Source of the DNA: Rubripirellula sp.
GTDB taxonomy: Bacteria > Planctomycetota > Planctomycetia > Pirellulales > Pirellulaceae
Direction of reading: 5' to 3'
Assembly: GCA_029245125.1 (NCBI GenBank)
Contig: JAQWPZ010000245.1
Coordinates: 1 to 62,401, forward strand
DNA length: 62,401 bases
The position numbers were made by a program, and so were the translations under genes. The notes beneath the pieces are model-generated. The model worked only from the letters and a program-made list of their open reading frames with translations. It had not been told where the DNA came from and searched no databases. Of this stretch, positions 35,663-45,000 are shown one piece after another. Positions within the stretch are counted from its first letter, which is position 1. Each line of letters begins with the position of its first letter.

Positions 35663-37198
35663 ATGTTGTTCAATCGACTTTTGCCGGCCTCCGCCGTTTT
35701 TCTTTTCGCACTTACTCAGGCTTGGTCCCCCAAGGCGGCAGCAGAAACCTGGACTAGCTTGCAGGGGACACATTCGGTGGAAGCACGAATGATTGGATTG
35801 TGGGATGATAAGGTGCTGTTGCAGCTGGCCAACGGTCGCCGCGTCTCTGTGCCCCTGATGTCGCTTCGTAGCGAAAGTCGGATTCAGGCGGAGGAATTAT
35901 CGAGGCGATTGAAAACCTCAAGAGCCGAACGGATTCGAGAATTGCAGGGACGGGCTGTTGCCGAGGCGTCTGCTGCTCCCGATCCACTCCCGCAGGTGCC
36001 AGCGGCTGGAAACTACGTTCCACCGACTGCGGGGGCAAATGCCGCGCAGTTCTTGGAGCAGCTTGATGACGCGGTAGCTGCCGGCCATATCCAAGCGATC
36101 TATGATGCCCTACCCCCAAGTTATCGGGCGGACATAGATTCACTGGTCAAGCTCGCCGCGGAGCGAATCAAGCCAGCGACTTGGCAGGCGATCACCGGAA
36201 CGGCGTATCAGGTCGGCGATTTGATGGTCACCCGCCAAAACTGGTTTCTCAGTAGTCCACGGATGAAAACACTCGATGCCGATCAAGTTGAAAAAGTGCG
36301 TGGCCAAGTCCTCGCGTTGGCCAACGTCCTGAGGGTTGGTTTGAGTCCCGATGTGATTCAAGTTGACCGGATGCTAGCGGTTCCGTTTTCCCAATGGCTG
36401 AAAGAACGCGATCGAGAGGTCGCCCCCTACATTGCTCAACTATTCAATTACGACGATTCGCTCGCTCGCGCTATCGTTGTTGAATCGGAGAAAAATGGCC
36501 TTGCCCAGGTGAGCCTGACTCAGGATTCACAAACCAGCAAAGTGACTTACGTCTCGGTAGACGGGTACTGGGTACCAAAGACGTTGGCAGATCAGTGGCC
36601 CAGCATGATAGAGGACTGGAAAAACGAATTGAGCAACGGCGCAGCTTCATTGGATACCTACGCAGCCCTGATCCAGGCGGTGGCGGGACCTGCGTTGCAG
36701 TCACTGGCGAACGCACAAAACTCTGGGGATTTTCATGCTGCGATGGAACCCGTTTTTCCTATCGCTGAAACGATGATCAGTTCTGTCGCCGCGATGATGG
36801 GTCAGAGCAGTGGATTAGCGTCGTCCCAAGGCCGTGGAGGCAACAGCGGTTATCAAAATGGTTATGAAGACCAAATGGGCATGGATTCTGACTACGAAGA
36901 CGAAATGGGCATGGAGGAAGGTTACGGAGATGACATGGGCGGCTCCCGCGGTGGTCCCGGTCCCGGCGGCTTTGGTCCCGGTGGCTTTGGCGCCGGGGGA
37001 AGTGGTCCCGGAGGCGGCTCAAGCGGTCCTCGCGGAGGTGGTGCTGGCGGAACCGGTGGGTTCGGCCCCGGAGGGTTCGGTGCCGGCGGAAGTGGTCCCG
37101 GTGGCGGTTCCAGCGGTCCTCGCGGAGGTGATGCTGGCGGAACCGGCGGGTTCGGCCCCGGAGGGTTCGGTGCCGGCGGTGGTGCGCCACGTCAGTAG
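35663..37198 (+). CDS. Secreted SHD1-domain protein with glycine-rich repeat tail
   Basis: A 511-residue protein with a signal peptide (core LLPASAVFLFALTQAW, cleavage near AAAETW). Directly after it, residues about 30-85 form an SLA1-homology-1 (SHD1) domain, with ETWTSLQGTHSVEARMIG and VLLQLANGRRVSVPL, a fold frequent in planctomycete secreted proteins. The middle is helical and unrecognised. The C-terminal about 80 residues are almost only Gly, Pro, Phe and Ser, arranged as 30-residue repeats preceded by an acidic, Met-rich stretch (YEDQMGMDSDYEDEMGMEE). The longer frame from 35495 lacks logic before the signal peptide. The role is unknown, possibly in the cell surface. Confidence 0.85.
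   Translation: MLFNRLLPASAVFLFALTQAWSPKAAAETWTSLQGTHSVEARMIGLWDDKVLLQLANGRRVSVPLMSLRSESRIQAEELSRRLKTSRAERIRELQGRAVAEASAAPDPLPQVPAAGNYVPPTAGANAAQFLEQLDDAVAAGHIQAIYDALPPSYRADIDSLVKLAAERIKPATWQAITGTAYQVGDLMVTRQNWFLSSPRMKTLDADQVEKVRGQVLALANVLRVGLSPDVIQVDRMLAVPFSQWLKERDREVAPYIAQLFNYDDSLARAIVVESEKNGLAQVSLTQDSQTSKVTYVSVDGYWVPKTLADQWPSMIEDWKNELSNGAASLDTYAALIQAVAGPALQSLANAQNSGDFHAAMEPVFPIAETMISSVAAMMGQSSGLASSQGRGGNSGYQNGYEDQMGMDSDYEDEMGMEEGYGDDMGGSRGGPGPGGFGPGGFGAGGSGPGGGSSGPRGGGAGGTGGFGPGGFGAGGSGPGGGSSGPRGGDAGGTGGFGPGGFGAGGGAPRQ
36967..37190 (+). repeat. 90-bp coding repeats (30-residue Gly-rich units)
   Basis: About 2.4 copies of a 90-bp unit encode GFGPGGFGAGGSGPGGGSSG followed by PRGGxAGGTG. The copies are nearly identical in DNA, consistent with recent duplication or recombination. 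Confidence 0.8.
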
Positions 37199-37213
37199 CC
37201 GTTTTTAATTGCT

Positions 37214-37240
37214 TGCCCAGACAACTTCACTGCCTGGGCA
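37214..37240 (+). other. Hairpin after the SHD1 gene
   Basis: TGCCCAG (37214-37220) and CTGGGCA (37234-37240) form a 7-bp stem with a 13-base loop, 16 bases after the stop. No T-run follows, so it is a weak terminator candidate. Confidence 0.35.
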
Positions 37241-37249
37241 CCCCATTGG

Positions 37250-38824
37250 ATGATGCGATGCTGCCAGGTATCTCTCTGGCAGAACCGGCTCGTATCGTTT
37301 TTTGCTGACCTTCTTTTGCAAGGCTATCCTGGCTTGAATCGCCCTCACCCACCACGCATTGCGATTATTGGTGGCGGACTGTCCGGATTAGCGACAGCCG
37401 CCCAACTCTCGTTGATGGATCCCACGATCGAACTGTCTTTGTTCGAAGCTGGTTCGCGGACTGGAGGCGTGATTCACACTGAATCGGCCGATGGTTTTGT
37501 CCTTGATCACGGCGCGGATATGTTCGCGATTCAACCGCCCGGCGCAATCGAGTTGATCCGACAACTCGGTTTAGAAGATCGACTGATTGAGCCCGAGTCG
37601 ACTCGCCGTGGTGCCCGCATTGTTCATCGCGGTCGTCTGGTGCCGGTACCTGAGGGTTTCGTTTTGATGCGGGCCACTGCCTGGTTACCGATGCTGACCA
37701 CTCCATTGTTGGGAGTGACCGGGAAATTGCGTTTTTTTGCCGAGCGATTCATTCCGCCGCTGCGAGAGGATCGAGATGAATCAGTCAGCGAGTTTGTGTT
37801 GAGGCGGATGGGGCGGCAGGTTTTGGAGCGAATTGTCGCTCCTTTGTCGGCGGGGATTTACACGGCCGACATCCAGAAACTGAGCATGCGGGCAACCATG
37901 GGGCCGATTGTTGAAATGGAGCAACAGTATGGCTCCTTGGCCAAAGCTGCTGCCGCACGCCGGCGATCGGGTGAAGATTCGCTCGAGCGGTCCAGTTCGG
38001 GCGCCCGCTACGGAAAGTTTCGTTCGTTCCCAGGAGGAATGAAGCAATTTCTCGACAGCCTGGCGGCGAAACTCCCCGATGGCACCATTCATTTCAATTG
38101 TCCGGTTGAGCGATTGGAACGCAGTCATGATCTAGAACACAGCAATGAACGATGGCGGGTTCATTTGCACGACCAAACTTCGCAAGAATTCGACGAGGTG
38201 GTTGTCGCGGTCCCACCCCAGGTAGCGTCCGGTTTGCTTCGACCTCTGAGTGCGACTGCCGCCAGCGAACTCGATTCGATTGAAATGGCCTCGGCAGCGA
38301 TTGTTGTGTTGGGCGTTCCCCGCGGGCAAATTTCTGAGGATGTCGATACCTTCGGTTTCGTCGTTCCGCTGAGCGAGAACCGACGGATTTTGGCCGGTAG
38401 CTTTGCCAGCCACAAGTTCGCCGGTCGAGCCCCGGAGGATCAGGTTATCATCCGCGTCTTCATCGGCGGGGCGATGCAGCCGGAATTGCTCGAACGCAAC
38501 GACGATGAGCTCATTCAGATCGCGCGAGAAGAGCTTGGCGAATTGATCGGATTGACGGGAGAGCCGACGCTGACACGTGTCGTCCGATGGAACGACGCGA
38601 TGCCACAGTACCATCTTGGCCATCTCGATCGTGTCATGAGGATCGAGCAGGAGGTGGAAAAAATGGAAGGGCTGTCGCTAGTCAATAATGGTCTTCGCGG
38701 CGTTGGAATTGCCCCTGTCGTTACACAGGCCGGTCGAGTGGCCCAAAGTGTGATCGACCGATTAGCGAGTTCACGCGGCTCGACGAGCGGTGATGACGTG
38801 GGGATTGGATCCGGCACGCAGTGA
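37250..38824 (+). CDS. hemG: Protoporphyrinogen oxidase, oxygen-dependent type
   Basis: FAD enzyme that oxidises protoporphyrinogen IX (or coproporphyrinogen III) in heme synthesis; 524 residues from this start. The FAD-binding motif RIAIIGGGLSGLATAA is near residue 37. EAGSRTGGVIHTE, the substrate-region APLSAGIYTADIQKLSMRA, and the C-terminal NNGLRGVGIAPVVTQAGRVA are all typical of HemG/HemY proteins. The first 28 residues look non-native, and a TTG at 37334 just before the FAD motif is an attractive alternative start. The 3' end overlaps the convergent kinase gene by 54 bases; its last about 15 residues are low-complexity. The older symbol is hemY. Confidence 0.92.
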   Translation: MMRCCQVSLWQNRLVSFFADLLLQGYPGLNRPHPPRIAIIGGGLSGLATAAQLSLMDPTIELSLFEAGSRTGGVIHTESADGFVLDHGADMFAIQPPGAIELIRQLGLEDRLIEPESTRRGARIVHRGRLVPVPEGFVLMRATAWLPMLTTPLLGVTGKLRFFAERFIPPLREDRDESVSEFVLRRMGRQVLERIVAPLSAGIYTADIQKLSMRATMGPIVEMEQQYGSLAKAAAARRRSGEDSLERSSSGARYGKFRSFPGGMKQFLDSLAAKLPDGTIHFNCPVERLERSHDLEHSNERWRVHLHDQTSQEFDEVVVAVPPQVASGLLRPLSATAASELDSIEMASAAIVVLGVPRGQISEDVDTFGFVVPLSENRRILAGSFASHKFAGRAPEDQVIIRVFIGGAMQPELLERNDDELIQIAREELGELIGLTGEPTLTRVVRWNDAMPQYHLGHLDRVMRIEQEVEKMEGLSLVNNGLRGVGIAPVVTQAGRVAQSVIDRLASSRGSTSGDDVGIGSGTQ

Positions 38825-39655
38825 AACTGAGCGATCCGTCAGCGGGAATCGAATCTTCTTCAATGCATTGTGCATCGCAACGGCATCTCGAAATCGTTTC
38901 TTCGGTGAGGGATCGATAGCTTTCCGCACCAAGGCGACGAACTCCTTTGAAAGGCCCCGCCGGAGGCGATTGAATCCGGGCAACGAATCGAACGGATACT
39001 CCGGGACTTCCCCCGCCAACGTTCGATAGATGACCAAGCCGAGTGAAAATACATCACTGCGAAAACTGGGACGCCCCATCGCCTGTTCCGGTGACATATA
39101 CCCAATCGTGCCTGACCCCGAGACGTCATGGGAACCGCGTTCCAGTCGGGCCAACCCAAAATCACTCAGTTGAATGATTTGGCCGGGCAGCAAAATGAAA
39201 TTCTCTGGTTTCAAGTCCCGGTGCAACACTCTTTTTTGATGCGCGTAGGCCACGGCGCTGATCATCTGGGCGATGAAATCGATCGCCGATGCCCGTGAAA
39301 TCCGTCGGCTTAGCCGATCTGCTAATGTTTCTTCGCCAAGCGGAAACGCCATCACGAAGTGTCCATCAATAAATCTGGCATCTTTCAAAGGCAAAATGCA
39401 GGGATGGTCCAATTTGGCCATGATCCGAACTTCACGCTGCAAATCTGTCAGGCTGTTTTCATCCGAAACATGATGCCCGTGAGGAATTTTCAATGCGACC
39501 TTGCGGTCCTCGATCATGTCCAGGGCAGCAAACACGGTTGCAAACCCACCTTCGCCGAGACGTCTTTGGATTCGGTACTTATCCAGCCGACGACCCACAC
39601 GCAAACTTGGAAGATCGTCACCGTCGGGGCAAAAAAGGTTCAAGGTTGGGGCCAC
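38771..39655 (-). CDS. Serine/threonine protein kinase, soluble
   Basis: A 294-residue eukaryotic-type kinase with a complete catalytic domain from about residue 27. It has the Gly-rich loop RLGEGGFATVF, Lys56 (VALKIP), the catalytic loop HRDLKPEN with Asp147, and the DFG motif with Asp165. GTIGYMSPEQA follows. It has no transmembrane segment or extra domain, unlike most planctomycete kinases, so it is probably cytoplasmic. The start is GTG at 39655; an in-frame TAG lies 7 codons upstream and is the stop of the small ORF ahead of it. Its 3' end overlaps hemG by 54 bases in convergent orientation. The substrate is unknown. Confidence 0.92.
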   Translation of the reverse strand: MAPTLNLFCPDGDDLPSLRVGRRLDKYRIQRRLGEGGFATVFAALDMIEDRKVALKIPHGHHVSDENSLTDLQREVRIMAKLDHPCILPLKDARFIDGHFVMAFPLGEETLADRLSRRISRASAIDFIAQMISAVAYAHQKRVLHRDLKPENFILLPGQIIQLSDFGLARLERGSHDVSGSGTIGYMSPEQAMGRPSFRSDVFSLGLVIYRTLAGEVPEYPFDSLPGFNRLRRGLSKEFVALVRKAIDPSPKKRFRDAVAMHNALKKIRFPLTDRSVSLRAGSNPHVITARRAA

Positions 39656-39676
39656 AAGTATCTCTGCTGCGAGGAA

Positions 39677-39907
39677 CTATGGATGGGACTTCTTGCTACG
39701 ACGACCGAGCTTGGTGTTAGCTGAAATCGCCACACGCCTGGAGTGATCGGTGTCGAAGTGTTCCACCAAAATTGCTTTGACAAATTCGTAGGGTGAACTG
39801 CCAGATGGGTAAATCGTCACATTCGAAGCAAGGAGAATACCTTTTCCGAGTAATCGCTTTTGACCTTCACCGAACACCTCATTTCCCAGTCCTAACAGCC
39901 CGCACAA
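39677..39907 (-). CDS. Small ORF in frame upstream of the kinase, hypothetical
   Basis: A 76-residue ORF from a TTG (39907), or shorter from an internal GTG. It has a plausible globular stretch (GILLASNVTIYPSGSSPYEFVKAILVEHF) and a basic C-terminus (TKLGRRSKKSHP). It ends in TAG and is in the same frame as the kinase that begins 7 codons later, so it could be a separate small protein, a decayed N-terminal extension, or chance. No family is recognised and no strong ribosome site is seen. Confidence 0.4.
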   Translation of the reverse strand: MCGLLGLGNEVFGEGQKRLLGKGILLASNVTIYPSGSSPYEFVKAILVEHFDTDHSRRVAISANTKLGRRSKKSHP

Positions 39908-39982
39908 ATTAACGGCGGGTCGACTTGAATCTGGAATCGCGGTGCATGGTACAAATCGCAGCGAAAATTTCGCCTGCTCGCC

Positions 39983-41758
39983 TCAAGGCAGTTTTCGAAA
40001 TAGCAGCAAACGCATGTCGCCAACCTCGGTGCCCGTCATCTTGGACGCTCTCAGCGTCAGTGTTGCCGGGCCCGGTTGCAGTTTGATGACGCCCAGTTTC
40101 ATCGGTTTCCAGTCTTTGACGTACCCCTCGGCGCGTTTGAACCGATCGTCTTGCATACCCGACAGCGGAGATTCATTTGCCTGTTCGATGGTCGCTTGGA
40201 TTGTTTCATCTCCCAACGATAATTCCAGCACGGTTCCGACACTTGAATCTGGGCAGGCGTAATACATTTCAACTTCGTATTTGCCTTTGCTGAGAACCTC
40301 TAGGTCCCAGGTGATTTGATCGTCGGTGTTGGTCCACTCAGTCATGAACGTGCAATTTGGGTAACGATTGCTTCGCACGATTTTGCCGTGTGGTGTGGCA
40401 TCACGAGCAGGTAATTGGGTGAAGATTGCATCGGGATGGCCCAGATTGAATGGCCGTGTTTCGGGGTCGCGGGAAGATCGAGGCTGTGTTTCGGCGATCC
40501 ATTGCTGCAGGGCTTTCTCCAAGCGAGCGGCCACTTTAGGTTTTTCTTTGGCGATGTCCGTTCTTTCTCTCGGATCAGATTCGACATCGTACAGTGGTCC
40601 ACCGACCTGCTTGCGGAACTGATCGGTTCGCACTGTGACCTTATTGTTCCATGCGCTGAAAATTTTTCGATCGGACCAATCGCTTTGTTCGCCACGAAGG
40701 AGCGGGGCGATGGAGAGTCCGTCGAGTGGTTTGGTCGGTGTCGATTCAATTCCAGCAAAATCAGCGAGGGTCGGCAGCAGATCGATCGCGGCAGCAATCT
40801 GATTTATTTTGGTCCCGCCCTGAACCTTTCGTGGATATCGGATCAGGCAAGGCGATCTCAAGCCACCTTCGTGAGTGGATCCCTTGCGACCTCGCAATCC
40901 GCCATTGAATCGTGAGCCATTCGGTCCGTTATCACAAAAATAAACGACGATCGTGTTGTCTGCGATTTTGATTTCCTCCAGATGATCAATCAGTCTGCCC
41001 ACATTCGCGTCGATGTTCTCGCACATTGCTAAAGCCGCTCGCGTGTGAGTCAAGTTTTGGCGTTTCTGATTTTCGGGAGCCGGATCGGGAACGATCGTTT
41101 TGTTCTCGAATTTGTCCCAATAGAAATCGGGAACCTGCATCGGAGAATGGGGTGTGTTCAATGGCAAGTAGACAAAGAAGGGCTGGTCGCGATGTTTATC
41201 TATAAATTCGATTGCGTGAGTTGTTAGATCGTCCACCAAAAATCCATCGCCCTGAACGAGGCGGCCGTTGTGTTCCAGCATGGGTGAGAAGTAGTTGCCC
41301 CAATGGCCGCTACAGAAACCGTAAAAATCTTCGAAGCCACGGGCATTGGGGTGGTACGGATACTGCATACCGCTGTGCCATTTGCCGTAAGCCGCCGTGG
41401 CATAACCGGCATCGCGAAAAACCTCGGCGATCGTCTGTTCATCAGCATTGAATCGTTCCCCACCGGTCGAGGTGCTGTGCACGCCCATTCGTGGGTGATA
41501 CCTGCCAGTCAAGAACTCGGCTCGCGTCGGTGAGCAGACAGCACACACATAAAAGTGTTCGACTTCTGCGCCATCGCGTGCCATCGCATCAATGTTTGGG
41601 GTCGAGAGATTCGGATTGCCATGCAGACTGAGGTCACCCCAGCCTTGATCATCCGTCAAAATAACGACCACGTTGGGCTTGGTGGCACGTTGCGAATATC
41701 CATCATTCACAGTCAAAATGGTCACCAACGCAATGCCAAGCCAACGAGACAAAATCAT
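39983..41758 (-). CDS. Sulfatase with C-terminal beta-sandwich-like extension
   Basis: A 591-residue secreted sulfatase with a signal peptide (ILSRWLGIALVTILTVN). The metal-binding VVILTDDQGWGDLSLHG and the active-site Cys75 in AVCSPTRAEFLTG (CxPxR) are intact, as are AYGKWHSG and YFCDNGPNGSR. From about residue 445 there is an extra domain of about 145 residues rich in beta strands (KGKYEVEMYYACPDSSVGTVLELSLGD, PGPATLTLRA). It resembles carbohydrate-binding modules attached to glycan-active enzymes, which suggests a polysaccharide substrate. The gene is on the minus strand after the giant membrane-protein gene. Confidence 0.94.
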   Translation of the reverse strand: MILSRWLGIALVTILTVNDGYSQRATKPNVVVILTDDQGWGDLSLHGNPNLSTPNIDAMARDGAEVEHFYVCAVCSPTRAEFLTGRYHPRMGVHSTSTGGERFNADEQTIAEVFRDAGYATAAYGKWHSGMQYPYHPNARGFEDFYGFCSGHWGNYFSPMLEHNGRLVQGDGFLVDDLTTHAIEFIDKHRDQPFFVYLPLNTPHSPMQVPDFYWDKFENKTIVPDPAPENQKRQNLTHTRAALAMCENIDANVGRLIDHLEEIKIADNTIVVYFCDNGPNGSRFNGGLRGRKGSTHEGGLRSPCLIRYPRKVQGGTKINQIAAAIDLLPTLADFAGIESTPTKPLDGLSIAPLLRGEQSDWSDRKIFSAWNNKVTVRTDQFRKQVGGPLYDVESDPRERTDIAKEKPKVAARLEKALQQWIAETQPRSSRDPETRPFNLGHPDAIFTQLPARDATPHGKIVRSNRYPNCTFMTEWTNTDDQITWDLEVLSKGKYEVEMYYACPDSSVGTVLELSLGDETIQATIEQANESPLSGMQDDRFKRAEGYVKDWKPMKLGVIKLQPGPATLTLRASKMTGTEVGDMRLLLFRKLP

Positions 41759-41910
41759 GTGATAAGCCTGGGGTAAAATCTAATTGGAGTGCTTGTTGAT
41801 GATCCAACACCTGCTTTTCCACGCCTGCAGGAAGTTGGGGAGGGGCCAGCTTTTTTCGTGTCTCTACTGAGCAGTCGTCAGCATTCCAAATGCCCGATCG
41901 ATCGCAGTAA

Positions 41911-41940
41911 GCGACAAGGCATTGAGCGACAAGGCATTGA
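41911..41940 (+). repeat. Two identical 15-bp tandem units
   Basis: Perfect units at 41911-41925 and 41926-41940 lie about 90 bases past the stop of the giant membrane-protein gene and upstream of the sulfatase. Confidence 0.8.
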
Positions 41941-42031
41941 GCACTTGATAATCAGGTTTGCAAGTCGATCCGGCAAGTGTTCCTGGCATGTCCCAGCGTA
42001 ATTTACAGGAATGCGGTGATCAACTTGAACA

Positions 42032-45000
42032 TCAACCGTTCCATGCCGTGATATTGTCCGCGTAGCGACGCAGTTTTGATTGGTTCTTTTCGAGTGCCAT
42101 CAGGCCGGCCAGCAGGCAAACACCCGTGGTGATGCCAAACACCCACCACGGCCAAACAGCTTCAAGGGCTTGGTGGGCATGCCATACCATGCTGGTGACG
42201 CCAAGGAAAACGAACATGGCTCCGAGATACAAAAAGGGTCGTATTCGCAGCACCACACCCATTAACATTCCGAAGAGTGATAACAAAATCAAAATGATTG
42301 GACCGCTTAAATGGCTGCCGATTTCTTGAACAAACATATCAGCGGTGCTGCTGACGTAGATCATCAAGGTAGCTGCATAACGAAGCGGTGCCTTCACGCT
42401 GGGCGGCAACTGTTCGCGGTAAAGGTGGGCCATCATCAGTACGCAGGCGGCGGGCGGAATGAGCCAGATTTGAGGATGAGCCAAAAAGCCCCAACCCGGT
42501 TGTTGAACCAGCACAATCCACCAAGCTGCATTGGCAAGCAAAATGGCGGTGACCCGCGGCATCAATTGTTTCCAAAGTGCCGAAATAAACAGGTAGTAGG
42601 CGGCACCGATTAGGAGGAACGCGTCGTATCGCACAACGCCTCCTGCAAAGAGCCACTCCAATTTGGCAAGTGAACCGCTCAGCCAGAATCCAAGGACTGG
42701 AATCAATGGTAGATACAAGGAAGTATATGACAGCGTGTTCGACATCACCTCATCTTGTCGTCGCCGTGACCATTCGACGGCACCGACACTGGTGAACGCT
42801 AAGCCCAACACGATGTAGGGCCAATGATCTTTCAACCCCAAGAATCCCCACTCTTGATTACACAAGAAAACATGCAGCCACGTCATTGACGCAAAGCCTT
42901 GCGCAGCTGCGATCAGGATGCGGCGCTGCATGTCTGTCAATGCTAGTCGTTCTCGCCAGGCTGAATTTGGGCCACTGATGATTGCGATGATGGCTGACAA
43001 TAAACTGAGCGCGCCGAGAGTAACGGCAACCCCAATGATTAATGGCGGAGCGATTCCTTCAATCCGCCCGTCATCACGCAGCATCGCTTCACGAGTGATC
43101 ATGCAAGCCAGTGAAGCGAGGGAAACGATTCCAGTGACCTTTGCCCCCGTCGCCAGCGATTCTCGCCAGCGTGCTGCCATCGAAGTGCCCATTAGTTTCG
43201 GCAGCAAAAAGATCAGCATGGGAAGTGCCAATACGGTGGCAACCAACCACTGCATGGAGGTGTTTAATATCGGGTGCACCGCTCGGCCGTCGGAAACACT
43301 CGCCAATAATCCAAGAGCGATCAGTCCTAGTGAGATTGCGGCATGCCGTAAGCGATTGCTGTCGCTCAGATCTGCGGTGATCGCAATCGCCCATGCCGCC
43401 AAGATGACTGTCAGGGTGCTCATTCGAGCATCGATGGCGGGTGCCATCATGGCGATCATGGCGATGGTGGACGCTATCCCTAATCCGGCAACGAAGGCGG
43501 CGAGTTGCCAAGTCGATTGAGCGACATGATTCAATTGATCTTTCAATGTCCCGCCGGAGAATTTTGCAATCAACGCAGAGAGTGGAATGATCCAATGGGC
43601 GGCGAGAGAGACAGCGAATCCAGCGGCTAGTAAAGCAGACACCCATCGTTGTGTGTCGCTGACTTCGAATGAGATAGCGATGTGGGCTGCAATCAGCGAA
43701 ATCGCCGTCATGATGGAACCGAGCAGCAGCGTCCAAGTACTGATTCTTCTGCCCCGTGCGAATCCCGAAAAACCAACTCCTAAGTAAATGATGACTCGAG
43801 TCCACATCAGTGGATCCATCCAGGCGGAGATTGTCATGCGGTGATCGCCGATGAGCGTCGCCCAGGCGGTCTCTGTCAGCAACCCAATGAACAGCAATCC
43901 GGCGAATTCCATATCTGGCAATGCCACCACTGCCTGGCGTCGGTATTGTACGTTGTCTTGTTGACGATCAGCATGTAATAAACGCCAAGTCATCACCCAC
44001 GCTGCTGTCCAAGAAACCGAAATCGTCCACTGCATTTCCTCGCTGGCTGTCGTCGCGATTCGCGATAGGATCATCCCGATTCCGGCACCAATGATTACCC
44101 AGCCGAGGATTCGACATGTCCTCAAAATCGACTCGGTGCTGTTTTGGTTTCTCGATGCGATTGGCAGACAAAGTCCTGTCATCGTCATGCCGATTAGTGA
44201 GAACCAAGGAAACAGGTCAGATGCATTTCCAATCACAAGACAGGTGATGAAAAGTGAGAGGTTGACTGCGGCGATGTGTACAAAATCAGTGGTCGATTTT
44301 GATCTGAAGTATTGAAACAACGACATGCCGCCACCGATCAAGATCACAGTGGCTGTGAGTTCGGCGACTTGAACGCCCGAGATCCAGCCTGCGACGACCG
44401 CCAGCCAAGCGACCTGCCCCGACATGCATGAAACCACGACGGGCCATGTTGGACGCGCCGCGAGTGACTTCGGGAGCGCGAGTGGTGAACCATTGAAACT
44501 CCACAGCCCCAACGCCGCCAACGAAATCAAAAAGCAGGGAATACCAGTAAGTTTAACGAACTGGGGTAAATCGAATAGCGATCCGAGCGTGACCAGCACA
44601 GCAGACCCAACACCGACGATCAGCACGAAGATCGACGAACCGGTGATTCCGGGAAGCGGATCCATTCCCTTATCGCGGCCAAGCCAAAATCGCGCCGCGA
44701 GCAGCCAGCCGACGGAAGCGAGTCCCGCGATCTGAATCCACGTCGATCCACTCGTTTGAACGATCGCTGGGACCAGGATGGTGACAGCTAGTGGGGTCAG
44801 CAATGCCGAACCAATGAGGCCAGATTTTTCTTCGGCCTGCTTTGAAGACCACAGCAACCCCGAGGCAGCTACTAACCACCAACTGGATACGGCGGTCGTG
44901 CTCGTGAAATTGGCCAGCACTCCTTCGCGAATGGGGGTGTACCAGTCGCAATACAGTAAAACCATCGAAGCAACCGCGACGATCGTTGTCGAAATCAGCG

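Noticed and set aside
41789..42001. 70-codon plus-strand ORF in the spacer between sulfatase and giant gene
   Set aside because: It runs through a 15-bp tandem repeat, lacks a ribosome site and shows no motif.
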